This document shows positions 11,990 through 24,140 of a DNA stretch of 64,000 bases, piece by piece; position 1 is the stretch's first letter, and the number at the start of each line of letters is the position of its first letter. The notes below the pieces were generated by a model that was given only the letters and a program-made list of their open reading frames with translations, searched no databases and had not been told where the DNA came from. A program made the position numbers and the translations under genes. This DNA is from Lepeophtheirus salmonis (lineage: Eukaryota > Arthropoda > Copepoda > Siphonostomatoida > Caligidae), in contig NC_052137.2 of assembly GCF_016086655.4 (NCBI RefSeq), positions 39,018,007 to 39,082,006 on the forward strand. The letters are read 5' to 3'.

Positions 11990-12640
11990 TACGAGTTTTT
12001 TGCCAATAGGGACAAAGGTTTATACAGGAAGAGTATAATGATGTTGGATTCTCTTAGGCAACAAGTACGAAATTACTTTTTACTCAAATTACAATCGAGT
12101 TTTTTTTTTCAATTTCGTAGAATACATTTGTCTATTGGATTGAATTACGTGACATTTTTTTTGAAATATATGGAGTTTTAAAAATAGTATATTTAGAGCA
12201 TTTTGTGGTTTGTTTCTGATCAATTATGTGGAACTATTATTTTTCTTTTTTTTTTAAGTGTCTCAATTGAAGGAAAGGGATATTTTTGAGAAGCTTTAAG
12301 ACAGTTTTCTTGCTAGAGTATTAATTAAATAGGTATATTTTTATAGAGTTAGAATATTATTTGAATACGGCCACAAATTGTAACAATTCCTTTTTTTTAA
12401 TTTTTACTATATAATTTCCAAAAACTAATCTTCGAATCTCCAGCTATATGAAATGAATAAATTGTAAATGAAGGTATTTTACTTTCTGTTCGTATTTTTT
12501 GTTTCCACTAGCCAAATAGCCTTTTCTTTGGCTTTTTCATAAGGTTGATTTCCTTAATTATAATACACTCATATAATAATTCATATCTAATGTCACATAG
12601 AAAGTGTACAATGCTTGTTAAAATATACCTGAAATATATC
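11990..12640. other. no gene seen
   Basis: T-rich sequence with several homopolymer runs; nothing supported. Confidence 0.45.
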
Positions 12641-13080
12641 TAAATGTGTGTTTTTGGTCTGACCCCAAACTATTTCCGTCCTTCCGAAAATTTGGGCCTG
12701 GACAAAAAAAAAATCGCTCCCAATCCATCTCATTAAAATGTTTTAACCATCAACTCTATGGTTGAATTGTTGATAATGTCATATATATTTTGAAATTATT
12801 GACATTAGTACAATGACGTAATATGAATTGAAATCTGTTGCATAAGTCATATTTGCACAACTCATAAATCAGGCGCATTGGGGAGAAAATGTATGTATTA
12901 ATTTATACAGAAAAAAAAATTTGTCTATTATTAAGACCCAAATAATTGTTCCAGGATTTGAAAGGGAATTATTTTTGGGCTTACAGTATGAAATTGCGGT
13001 CTGGACTAATCCGTCCAAATCGATCTAGAAAAAAATCAGTTAAGACCAGACCGAAAAACTAATTCGATCATGCATCCAGT
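12640..13080 (+). repeat. dispersed repeat family C, long copy
   Basis: Contains GGTCTGACC, GGGCCTGGAC, GCGGTCTGGAC, AAATCGATCTAG and AGACCAGACCG words. A middle block (GTTGCATAAGTCATATTTGCACAACTC then AATCAGG and TTTATACAGAAAAAA) is matched near 26030-26105 (GTTGCATTAATCATATTTGTACAGCT, AATCAGG, TTTAGACAGAAAAAA). No coding potential. Confidence 0.6.
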
Positions 13081-13344
13081 CTCACAATTAATAGATCTCT
13101 ATGTATATCTACATTTAGATTCATATAAATAGGTAAATTCATTTATAAGTAAATACGTGTCAAATTGCACAACAAATATACAAGTCAACATTGTCCATTT
13201 TATTTTTTTTCTTCATGGGAGATTTAAATGTATATCAAATATCGTCATGCAAGGGAAACAAAAATAGAATGATTGAAAGAGATGAGGAATCAATATGTAA
13301 ATGTATCAAACCACGAATGATAATGCATGAACACTTGGGTATAT

Positions 13345-13510
13345 TAGTATTTGTGTTCGGTCTGGAAATCCGTGACTCATCGGATACCGTAATTATCTTT
13401 TTTGGGCCGATCTAATTTGGTTCTTTAGAGAAGTTCTGCAAGGATCAGTTACTTTAAAAAGTCCGTTCAAGATGGGTCTCAAATAAAAATTGGGTTAAAG
13501 GGTTTCGATC
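13345..13510 (+). repeat. dispersed repeat family C, fragment
   Basis: The block GGTCTGGAAATCC, then GGGCCGATCTAATTTGGTTCTTTAGAGAAG matches 25840-25880 (GGGCTCAACTAATTTGGTCCTTTAAGAAC). It is a diverged family C fragment about 270 bp after the longer copy. Confidence 0.5.
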
Positions 13511-13514
13511 TTTT

Positions 13515-16430
13515 ATGAATTAAATGTGAAAGTAAAAGAGCCTCTTACACAAATTGTACTGATATAAACTTTTTTTTTTAATTCTTCTATTCACAATTGG
13601 AAGAATTTTAATCTCGAAAAAAGAATTGACCTTTTACCAAATTTTTCCTGCTACAATCTAAAAGATAACATCTATTTCACAGTTTGCCGTATGACTGGCT
13701 CAATAAGCTATTTCATCAGAGCTACAAATATTCTATAAAAAGACCCAAAAATCATTTTGGAGGAGGGTTGTCTTTCCACTCATGTATTATTCAGAAAATT
13801 TATCAAAAGATTCTAATTTATCTTTCATGAAACTGAGAGTCTGAATGGCGTGCTTCTATTTTATCCTATCCTACAAATGGTTATTTGTAGGAACTGAACT
13901 TATTAATGACAATATTAATTAACTTTCTCATTCTGGGGCAAATGTCCACAGGTTCATTTGGAAAGGGACACCAGTCCGTATATCCTCTTCTACTATTGAG
14001 ATTCTGCGTCAAAACAGTACTAAAAAGTTTTTCTTTAAAAACTTCTGCTCCTAAAAATTTGGATTGAACAGCGTTATCTAGGAATATAATCACATTTCAT
14101 AATACAAACTGTAATTATTAGTGTAAAAATTTTCTTTCCACAGCAAAAAGGTGTACTCATCTCTCTCCCTCATGAGGATCCTGAGGACCACGAGTTCCAT
14201 ATCTAAAAACAAGAATGGAAAGTAATTTACTGCAAAATTTCAAGTATCTTTGGGTTGTCTATTTTTTAATACTTCCAATATGGACAGTGGAAAAATGTTC
14301 GATCCAGTTTTTCATACGTTTGCAAGTTGTCCAACACTCAAGATTTGAGAGGTTTTATCAAACTGAATATAGCTGCAATTAGAGAAAAATTGATAGTGCC
14401 ATTAATTCGATTTCGTCTTTCCTTAAAAATCCAAAGTGCTCTTACAATGACAAACGCTATGGAGTTTGCCTTCTCAAGCTGTAAATCATGATTGTAGATA
14501 AGTTAGTATAGTTTAGCCGACTAGAGTCGAAGAAATCAGAGCTATTCTGATCGCAGCTGCAGTTGAATATTTTGTTTTTTCTGTTAAGATTCCAAGGGCG
14601 TATCAGTCATTGTGGAACTATACTGGAGACATAATCCACAACTACCACTCATTGTCAGATAAAAACTTAAAGTTCTTGCTCCGTTTCATAAAGAATTATT
14701 AGAAATTTAAAATTTATTCTGGATCTACAGATTAATTATTGTTTTATCCTTTGGTTTTAAATATTATGCATATTACTATTGCTTATTCATAGTAAGAAAT
14801 TTTTACCAATTTTGTGACTTTGTTTTGTTTATTTACATACTTTCGATTTTTTTTGAAGGGAACGTTTTTCTGATAATGAATTGATTAATAACATCATATA
14901 TAAATTTTTTTTAAAAGATGTTTAACTTTAATTTAGTGAATTAAATTAAAAATAGAATGTTTATATATATGGTATACTATATTTTTTTTGTATGTAAATC
15001 ACCAAATGAATAAAATCATATGAAAATTTTTTTTTGGGTCTAGATGAGTCTCAGAAAAGGATGGTGGTCTAAAACAATTTTATTGATGAATTGTTAATGA
15101 CATCATATGTGACCATAGATTTAACAAAAAAGTGGATCCACGATTTGAATGCGATTAACACGGATTTACTTCGTTAATACAAAAGTTTACATTGTATTTT
15201 GTTGTTAGCTGTTGATTTTTTCCCCTTCTGATTAAGGTTTTGACCAATTATTTATTAAATTTGAATTAGCACAAACATAATTAATTGATTCAGATCAAAA
15301 GAAATATAGGGATTTGCACTATCACATTCTTAAACAAAGACAACATTCCTGCCAAATGGAAATAAAGAATTACAAAATCTACTGAATCCCTAGAATGAAA
15401 AATGCATCAAGAGAGAGGGGATAATCAGTTCCGGCAGTACTGGCCTTTTCAAATATTGCTCTTACTATTGACTAATTCAAATTGGGTCATTTTTGGTTTC
15501 TTTTGTAATGAAGAAATTGAAGAAATTGTGTATGCAGAGGGAGTAGGGGAAGGGAGAAACTTGCTTTTTGGCACTTTATTGAGAAATTTTCTAAAAAAAA
15601 AAAAAGTATGCTTCCCAGAATGGTACCGAATGCCTTCTTTTCGAGAATAAATCCTTGAAAACTATTTCCCTCCTGTTTACATATAAGGAACAATCATCTG
15701 ACAAAAAGATAATTTTTTATTAACCAGGATAAAGAATTCTCTTTTTTTTTTTTGGGGGCTACAGCCCCTCCAGCTATGCGGAGACCCCTGCTAAATAATA
15801 AAAGTAACTTTAAATAATGTGTTTAATGTTGTTTTACCATCTGAGGCCGGAGTATAGACCAAGATATTGATTGAAACCGATGGATAAAAAATCACCTAAG
15901 ATTAAACTGGAACGGATTTGAACATTAGCATATATTTGAAACTAATTTTTTAAAAGACATATAACTTTTAAAGTAAGGATCCTTCGTTTAGAATATATTT
16001 TGTATGGATAATCAAGTATCAAAATGCATAATTAATGGAGAATGTATACAACCAGCAATCAGTTCTTAGCTACACATTCATACATTGCCCAGGTGTAGTG
16101 GGTGTTAGTAGTAGATACAAAGGTAGATATGCCAATTAATTGCATTTTAATCTTTTGCCTACTCTCCAAGGCTTCATTTTTATGAGATTATAAAAGTTAT
16201 CTTTTATTAATTTAAAAATTTCGTTCGCCTAAAAAATATATTTTTATTTTTAAATGAATGAAAATAAATAAGCACGAAAAGATTAATTATGTATTTAAGA
16301 AGCAAGTGGGGAACGTAGGTAGATTTGAATTCTTATTCGCACAAAGTTACAAATTTATCTATTAATTGATTATATTAGTGGCCGTTCTTTTTATGCATTT
16401 TGCAAAGGATAATGAGTAGTGATGAAAATT
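13515..16430. other. no supported gene; mostly unassigned
   Basis: Several short open frames (for example on the minus strand at 13881-14093) show no recognisable domain. A family F word (TTTTGTTGTTAGCTGTTGATTTTTTCC) occurs near 15196-15225, and an isolated family A head lies at 15740-15795 (separate entry). The rest is AT-rich, with runs of T and A. Confidence 0.4.
15740..15795 (-). repeat. family A head without array (copy 3, reverse)
   Basis: The minus strand reads CAGGGGTCTCCGCATAGCTG, GGAGGGGCTGTAGCCCCC and then a run of A. This equals the head of the minisatellite family at 16550, 24141 and 61857. The tandem array that normally follows is absent; only a T run (plus strand) is present. 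Confidence 0.6.
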
Positions 16431-16439
16431 GTGTGTATT

Positions 16440-16545
16440 TTGGGAATGTAAAAAAAGAAACCAACAATCAACATGGAAGCCCAGATAAGTTGAATAATGT
16501 TTTGCATGAGAGCAGCTTAGTTGTCAAGGCTTTTCATTAAATCAT
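16440..16545 (-). repeat. family B fragment, reverse orientation
   Basis: Read on the minus strand this ends in the family B terminal block (AACATTATTCAACTTATC, CATGTTGATTGTTGGTTTC). It abuts the family A head at 16550 and lies opposite the forward family B copy at 16690, so an inverted family B pair flanks a family A copy. Confidence 0.5.
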
Positions 16546-16548
16546 CTC

Positions 16549-16690
16549 AGGGACGTCCGCATGCTATAGGCTGTAGCAGCTTAGCCCCTCCCGCCCCCCC
16601 CCACAAATTATAAAAATTTTTACCAAAAATTTATTTTATATGTGACTAGCTACACATTTTTGAAGTTTGTTTCAAAAAATTACTATTAAT
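16549..16690 (+). repeat. family A head with short array (copy 4)
   Basis: The head CAGGGACGTCCGCATGCTATAG...TAGCCCCTCCCGCCCCCCCCC (16549-16601) is followed by a short T/A-rich stretch with TTTTTGAAGTTTG. Confidence 0.6.
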
Positions 16691-16945
16691 AATTCATGTT
16701 TACTCATTGAAGACGTAAAGTAACCCTGAGGGTTTATTGCGGAGTTGTCTAGGTAAGTTCGTGTTGGTCTCAGCGTAGAATTGAGGATAAAAATCAGACT
16801 AACTCTTGCCAATGTCTTTTTAATTGTAGGTCATCTAATGAAACGTCATGAACATTATTCTTTCTCTCCTCCAAAACATTCTTTAAATTGTCAGGGGTAC
16901 CATGTTGATTTTAGGTGTTTTTTAACATTTAAAAAACACAAACTA
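16690..16945 (+). repeat. dispersed repeat family B, partial copy
   Basis: Shares AACCCTGAGG-TTTATTGC, AGCGTAGAATTGAGGA, CTTGCCAATGTCTTTTT, CATCTAATGAAACGTCATGAAC, TCCAAAACATTC and GGTACCATGTTGATTTT with the copies at 7.4 and 18.8 kb. The plus-strand open frame through it is incidental. Confidence 0.65.
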
Positions 16946-16949
16946 TCTC

Positions 16950-18540
16950 CATACATTAGCTTACGAAAAGAAAATTCATTCTTCAAATTCCCGACTCAAA
17001 AATAAAAAATAAAAACTGGCCCAGCTCAAAAATACACCCTATTTTGATCACTAATAATGAGTATTGAACAAGGAAATACTCAATGGATTTCTTTAGTTGA
17101 TAAAATCATTTGAATATAAGTAGAAGAAATATTCATTGAGCATACTTGTAATATAAAAGTAATAAACAACATTTAAAAGGTAAGTTTCACACAATATTAT
17201 GACTTGTATACCTAGGAATATTAAATGTCTTGGAGAAAAAAAGTACTACATATAATTGGTTCATAAATTTTTGTAGTAAATCTATTTTTCCCTCTATAAA
17301 GTGACCGTAACATAAATAAATAAAATGTATAGATTATATACAAAAAATAACTTTACTTTTTCAGACTGTCCATAAAAATATTCAAAGTGTATTTTCATTA
17401 ACGATACAAAAGGAAATATGCACATTCTTTCGAATGAGATTGTTATGTCCTAAGAAAGATATGCTCAATACCTATGATTAATCTCAAATGGTATGTATGG
17501 CACTTCAACTCTACGACTATGGTGTACAAAATATTGATTTGTCGATATATTGAACAGTGACTTTCATTCAATTGTCATCATTTTAGACAACTTATGAAAA
17601 TTGCATTGTTTACATATTTGATGCTAAATGTTTGAGTTGTTTTTTTCTTGTTCAAAGGTAATCAGTTCTTATACAATATACACGAAGAATAATCATAGGA
17701 ACAAAAAAAAACTTGATAAAAGCATCGTTAAATGCTAAAAGAATAGAAACAAAAATTCCTAAACATCTCATATACATTTAAATATGTTCATTTGAAAGGT
17801 TAAAAATGAAGATTCCACCATTAAAAAATACTTTTTTTTATCTGTTTGTTTCAAAATGTGTTTTAACGATTAACTAGTAGAATTGAAAAAATCTTTTCTT
17901 ATGGGAATACCAGTAGATACTTACGACAAATAAAAAACAATATAGGCACTAATATATAGACTCAGAAATAAAGGCTTGATGTTGAGCATGAACTTATAGT
18001 ACAAGGTCTCATAGGTACCTGAGAGTGTTTTTTGTAAATATTAATATCCCTATGTTGTAGATTTATAAATATGTGGTTTTTTTTTAAATAGATTGTTGGG
18101 AATTTTGGATCATTTATTTTTCTTAGAAAATAAACTTAAAAATAGTTATATTAGAACAAATTTGGATGACAGAATATATTAAATGAAACACTGTTTTTTT
18201 TGGTTTTTTGTTTTTTTCATTTCTTCAGTCTAATATTACATTCTACATACAGTGAAAAAAAAACTATAGTAAATACTGCCAATAGGTCCTATTGACTCAT
18301 TAAAAGGGTATACCCTTATTTACAAAACTTAAAAGCTATTCTAGAATTTAAAACATCCTTTATTTCCAATGAATAAAAACTATATTGGTCATTTTTTTTA
18401 AATAAGCAACAAATGATTTATTCATATATATATATAATAGAATTAATTAGTTATTATGTTTTGGTAAAAAAACATATCGTAATAAAACCCATATTTTGTG
18501 ATGAAACTATACAAAATGTCAAAGAGTAAATATGGTTCCA
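16950..18540. other. no gene seen
   Basis: AT-rich; nothing supported. Confidence 0.5.
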
Positions 18541-18554
18541 ATAGATCAAGGCAG

Positions 18555-18985
18555 TATTATACGTGTTGATGAAAATCCGGTGTATTATTTAGCTTACCCG
18601 TTATTTTGGAATTGGTAATATAAAGAATTTTTTTTTTCTGCTTAGTCGTTGTCATTATTATTTATATAACTCCTGAGTAGTGATCATCCTTTACTAAATA
18701 GATTCAAAACCAGATTGAACGTTTGTGTGTGCACATAAAAGACGGAGAGGAAACCTGAAGGATTTTTTGCAGTTATAATTTCAAGTCCTTGTGTAACGAC
18801 TACGGGTGGAATTAAGGATCGACAATCAAGTAATTCTTGCCAATGTCTTTGTTTTTTGCTTTTTCCCCTTCTCTCTCATCATAGCTGATCTAATGAAACG
18901 TTATGAATGCTATCCAAAATATTCTTTAAATGGTCAGGCTTACCATGTTCATTTTTTGTGTTTTTTAACATGTCCAAAATACACA
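18555..18985 (+). repeat. dispersed repeat family B, well-preserved copy
   Basis: Best partner of 7140-7620 (shared AATCCGGTG, GAGTAGTGATCATCC, ACATAAAAGACGGAG, GCTGATCTAATGAAACGTTATG, TTACCATGTTCATTTTTTGTG). A short open frame at 18806-18994 lies entirely inside the repeat and is not regarded as a gene. Confidence 0.7.
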
Positions 18986-18989
18986 GGAT

Positions 18990-19620
18990 TTTAATTCTAA
19001 TTATACGTGGAGTAAATTGTTTGGTATTTTAAGGGTTAATTTTATTTGTAATTTGCTTGTCCATAAAGTATTTATTGCATAAAGAGAGGAGTAGGGACTC
19101 TATGAGCCCTTCTGCCACTGACTGTCAAGTATGTGACAGATATTTGTATTTATCATTGTACATATATTCCTCAAATTGATGTTTTCTTTCAGTAAAATTT
19201 AGTTGTACATATATTATCCTTTTGTGTGGTTTGGTTACATTATATACCATCTTGATGTTCTAAGACAATTTGCTATTTATTAATGTCGGGTAATGAAGAT
19301 ATTCTAAACTATTTCCGTCCATATATATAACTAAATATTGTATTCATGTTTAGTTATGTATTATCCATATTTGACAGAAAGAGTCTTAACTTATAACTAC
19401 TCCTAAAATGAAAAAATGTGCATCTTGTTCATTCAAAGTCATTTTTTTATCAAATATGTTTATTATAATTCAATTAACATTTAGATATATAAAATTTAAA
19501 AAAAATGGAAAATTAAGATTATTTAATTTGAAATAAATGAGAGGCTAAGTACTTTATTTGTATAAAAACCGATTACTTTTGAAATAGATCCAGGTAGAGC
19601 GCGTTTTTAAAGTTCATAAA
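18990..19620. other. no gene seen
   Basis: AT-rich; nothing supported. Confidence 0.5.
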
Positions 19621-19631
19621 AAGGCTTATAA

Positions 19632-20904
19632 TTAAATGATAATTGGAAAAAGTATTATTTGGACTTGTGTCATCTTTGAACAGACTTCACTCGTCATCAA
19701 ATCTTCGTAACATTCGAAGAAGAACATCCACATGAATATCGAAGCCCCGGGTATTTTTTTCTTACTTTTTAAACGACTGTAAAGTTTTATAAAGTCATCG
19801 AGGTCATATTTTTTTATGACTAAGCCTGTTGTTCGTTTAAAATATATTTTGTCCAATTTTTTTTTCTAATAACAGAGTCTGTTTTTAAATGATCAGAGTT
19901 GGGGGGTGCATGTTCATAAGTCAATCTTCCTCCAAAATAAATATTACGTACTTTTCCTTTACTCAACCGATCCGCCCCATATTTTTCCTCTTAGGTTCAA
20001 CTCTCGTTCCCTAATAGAACAAATGGAAGGAAGATTCGATGTTCTCGTTCCGGAATGAACAAAACTTATCATCCTTATGTTGTTTAGATTTATTGTGAAT
20101 ATTGTAGATGTTGAAAGACCATATTTCATCCATTTCTCCCTGGAGTTAGTAAACGGATTTTTCAAGACTGATTTTCTTCCAGATTTCTAAATGTCTAAGC
20201 AAGACTAAGCCAACATCCGGAGGAGTTTGGAGACTAAGAGAACTGGAGATTTGTAACTCTGAATTTGTGTGGGTTATCTTCCTACCCGTTGCATCCCAAG
20301 AGCATCTATTTCTATAAAGTAAGATATATGTGTACCCATGTTTTGTTTTTTTTACTTATCCTATTATCTTACATAAAAGCATTCGGTTTGCTGTGATAAA
20401 ATTCTGGGAATCAAAAGCCAAAACCGTACACAGCTGCCCTTTTGTAATAGTTGCAGATGTTTCCAGAAGTCCATCTAAACTTTTGAAAAGACTATTAGGA
20501 TCACAATCTAGAAGTGAAAGTACTCCGACCCAAAATGATTTCTGTGAGTAGGATGATTTCTTCTTGTAAGTTTCTTTAGATAAATCGGTCAATAGCTCTG
20601 TTGGACCCATGGTAAGCTTTTCATGGAACTGATGTCGGGTAATTTTCTTCAAGTACTTTTTTATCCTCCTTGCTTGGAAATCCTGGTTCCTTCATATTAT
20701 CTTGAACCAAGAGAAGATGAAAGGCAACAACTGTGTTTCAATATTGCACATTTCCAAACAAGTCACGAGTGTTTCTTTCGATTTATATTCTTTTCTTTTG
20801 TTCCGTACGAATTGTAGGACTATACTATCAATGTGTTCTTGCCATTTGAAAATGAATTGAATGGAATGACAGAAAATGCTCAATTTTTGGTAATATGTTG
20901 ACAT
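19632..20904 (-). pseudogene. possible broken coding relic, unrecognised family
   Basis: On the minus strand four open segments follow one another in different frames: 20904-20692, 20652-20356, 20165-19959 and 19856-19632. The region looks more codon-like and less T/A-monotonous than its surroundings. The best segment (20652-20356, 98 codons) contains GPTELLTDLSKETYKKKSSY and FKSLDGLLETSATITKG. I cannot match it to a family. It could be a decayed transposon protein, exons of a host gene, or chance. Frame changes between segments argue against one intact single-exon gene, and I did not find convincing splice sites at each junction. Confidence 0.25.
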
Positions 20905-20909
20905 TTTAT

Positions 20910-22420
20910 GCGATGACCTTGCCTAAAGATTGAGTTCAAATATTTTGTAAAATTTTGGACTCCTCTTGACTTTATTTATTTGTTTAACTGTTGCTTTAAT
21001 GTAACTCATCTTATTCCTTTTTACTCTCTTTGTAGATTGGACTAACGAGACTAAAAAGGAAAGAAAAGACAAGATGGTTGAAATAAAAAGTTAACAAAAA
21101 CTATGTATAAGAATTATGTTCAGAATTCACGTAACCTCGATCAAAAAATATAGAATATAAATACCCTTCGTAGATGATTAGGCCTATGTATTTTTGTATT
21201 AAAATAACTAATTTTTTAGAGGATAATTATGATTTAAATACTATGTACTATGATTTTTAGTGAATAGTTTATGTTTCTAGTTTACTCTAAAGAAAAACAC
21301 ATTACCCTGTCTCAAACGTTGACTTGTAATAAATTACATTACATGAACCATCATCAAAAGACGTGATAACAATGAACTACACAAGAGATGAAAAGAGCAC
21401 AACCACAAAATTTTAGATGAATTGTAATTCAAGAAAAGAAAACAACATTCTTTATTGATATGCATGACACCTCTTTCCCTTATAGGATTTTTAGATTGAA
21501 CCATTGAGACATCTTTTTTTTATCTAAAAAGGAGAAAGTCTTTGACATTTGGAAAAAACAATGAACCAAGCAAGAAAAAAAGAAAAAAAAAGTAACAAGG
21601 CTTGAAAAACCTTTTAAAAAATAATACTTTTTATATATATTTAATTACTTAACTTCCAATTACTCTTTCTTGGATGATTTAAATTCATTCATTTCTATGT
21701 CAAAATAGACAATGATTTAATTTGAACAAAAAAATAAAATAAAGATTTTTGAATGAGAGAAATAAATTTAATTGAATACTCTAAATTTTTCTTTGCGGTG
21801 ACATAAAATTCTGTATATTTATTCATACACACAGCACATTATTCTCATATAAGGAGTCAGATAAGAAAGTTATTTCGAAGGAAGGGGAAAAAGGTTGACA
21901 ACTAAAATGATATAATACTGAGAAATGCCAAATATTATACGATAAGAAATCGACATTCTCCTACACTTTGAGTTTAAGTTTAATTATAATTGTTTGAGGC
22001 AAGTCAATAAATTTAGAAAGTCAGGAGCAGATGGGAGAATAATTAGATTATTAACATATAAGAGAAGAAGTTATTTGCAATGATCCAGATCATTTGTCAA
22101 CTCAAGCATGAATGATATACATTCGGGTGCATCAAATGATTTTAACAAATTGTTGGATGGATTTTTTTTTTTACATTTTCTCCCACGACTAATATAAACA
22201 TGCATCTAAAATGTCAACAAAATCGAAAATGGTCTAGCCAACCACCGAGCGTATATATGCTACAAATGATATAAGCAAATTGTACAAGTTGCAATTTCTT
22301 CGTCATACAATGCATTATTTAATTACATCATTTGTCAATTTGATAACCAACTATACATTGATGCTATCATTTCAATTTTGATCTATTAAAAATAAATGGT
22401 TATTATGTATACATATATGA
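20910..22420. other. no gene seen
   Basis: AT-rich; nothing supported. Confidence 0.5.
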
Positions 22421-22428
22421 GCTTGCAC

Positions 22429-23254
22429 GAAAAATTACTCTGGAGATAATTAACAGTGTAAAATTACCACTAAGAAAATAACCATTGAGAAAACTGCTAT
22501 TGTACAAACTTTATTTGAAGGAAATTGCTACTGTTGAAAATTTCAATTAATTTACTAACAAAATCAGAATCCCTCAGCCCAAAAAATGGTTTTTTGCTAG
22601 GCAGAGCCACCAAGCAGGTTAAAAACCATTGTCGCCACCTCACAAAGTATGTACACCCCCTCAGAATTCTTCAAAATGAACCCCATGTCCATGGGTTGAT
22701 TCAGGCTACGACAAAGACAAAAAAGTAGTTTAAACCCCACTGCTACTACTTCACAAAACAGTATATGCTCCTTCCAAAAGCTCCAAAATAAAACATGGGT
22801 CTATGGGTTGATTAAAATTACGGCAGGGCCACCAAGCAGGTGAAAAAACACAACCACTAACACTTTACAAAGCTATAAGAGAGCCCCTCCAAATACTTCA
22901 AAATAAACCCTGAGCTCATGGATAGTTTAAGACTACGGCAGGTACATCATGCAGGTTAAAAACCTCCGCCGCCACTTTGCACAAGCCTTTAGCTCCCTCC
23001 AAATACTTCAAAATAAGCCCCAAGTCCATGGGTTGATTAAGACTACGGTAAAGACACCAAGCAGGTTATAAAAAAAAACTCCATGGTAGCATCTCATTGC
23101 GCAAAACCATTTATGGACAAAGATATTATGATTTTGTTAGTAAATGACTGGAAGTTTTTCATGACAATTTTCCACTGTGGCATTTTTCTACGAGGCAATT
23201 TTCTCAATGGCAACATTACACTGGTAATTTTCTCCATGGGGATTTTCCTAGAAC
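22429..23254. repeat. composite foldback element: 15-bp-unit inverted arms around a satellite
   Basis: Left arm, 22429-22510: about five tandem units of about 15 bp, such as AAAATTACCACTAAG, AAAATAACCATTGAG and AAAACTGCTATTGTA. Right arm, 23163-23254: the same motif in reverse complement (GCAATTTTCTCAATG, GTAATTTTCTCCATG, GGGATTTTCCTAGAA). Between them lies a satellite array (separate entry). The word TTTTCTCAATGG is identical in both arms after reverse complementing. The layout resembles foldback transposons whose terminal inverted repeats are built from short direct repeats. No transposase inside. Confidence 0.65.
22600..23105 (+). repeat. satellite array, 110-115 bp unit, about 4.5 copies
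   Basis: Units start at 22600, 22710, 22822, 22937 and 23047 (last one partial). Each starts GGCAG(A/G)-CCACCAAGCAGGT or a variant, passes through a CACAAAG-like block and a CTCCAAATACTTCAAAATAA block, and ends CATGGGTTGATTAAGACTAC. Units differ substantially, so the array is old. It is less AT-rich than its surroundings. No coding frame runs through all units. Confidence 0.85.
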
Positions 23255-23259
23255 AATGT

Positions 23260-23515
23260 ATGAGTAATAAAATCAAGGGAATTTGAACATTATAATGTGC
23301 CGCAGAATACTTATGTTTCAGTAATTTGTATTAAAATAGCCAAAAATGACACCATTAATCCATTATGCATGGAATATTCAATTATTGCAGTATCCTCACC
23401 CAAAGTATGTACTCTAAATTCTTCATTTAAAATTCTTCATTTCATTCTTTTGGTTTCAATTTGTAAAATATGTTAATAAAAGTGACAACTTGTATCAATA
23501 CATATATTGTATATA
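23260..23515. other. no gene seen
   Basis: AT-rich spacer; nothing supported. Confidence 0.4.
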
Positions 23516-23518
23516 TAT

Positions 23519-23943
23519 AACTCAAGGACAGAGTTCGGTCTAACAGGTTTTTTTATCATGCACGTATGTTTAATCATTTCTCTGCATCTCATCAATGACT
23601 ACAACATGAATCACAAGTAAATTTAGACTTGCAGCAAAAGTTTGAAGGAAATAATATCGGGAAAAGGTAGTATTAATGGTCATCAAGGAGGGAAAAATAC
23701 CATTGCCTCATTTGAGACAATAAGTAAGACAATCCAAAGAACATTAGGGTCGTTAATGCACCCTAAAGAATGCTTAAATAAAAAATATGCAACTAATTTC
23801 AACTCTATTACTCATACTAAATACATTACGAATTTAATTATACAATTTCATTTATCACTCTCTTTAAATTAATTTTTATTCTTTTGTTCAATCCCTGGTG
23901 GAGTGTCCATTAACTCAAGGATAGAGTTCGGTGTAACGGGACT
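23519..23943 (+). repeat. pair of direct repeats about 394 bp apart
   Basis: AACTCAAGGACAGAGTTCGG at 23519 recurs as AACTCAAGGATAGAGTTCGG at 23913, each followed by (C/G)TAAC(A/G)GG. About 28 bp match with three differences. The interval holds an open frame (23642-23872) with no recognised domain. This could be flanking duplication around an insertion or two members of a repeat. Confidence 0.5.
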
Positions 23944-24140
23944 ACAACATAAAAAGGTTGGGTTTTTTAAGGTTGGGTTTTTATCACAAGTTTTTATGAA
24001 TTCTGCTACTGCACTTTTGTGGAGATAATGTACAGACTAGCCCCGTTCTTCCTCACAAAGTAGTTCTCAAATGGGATTATGCGTACTCCTTGGGGTATTT
24101 GAGATTTTGAAAGTATATTTTGCAAGTGTTACATTACTGA

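Noticed and set aside
13881..14093. Minus-strand open frame considered as a transposon protein relic
   Set aside because: No recognisable motif and no supporting neighbours.
18806..18994. Open frame of 62 codons
   Set aside because: It lies inside a dispersed repeat and is not open in the other copies.
22600..23105. CRISPR array
   Set aside because: Repeats of about 111 bp are contiguous and diverged, with no spacer/repeat alternation, and the genome is eukaryotic in character.
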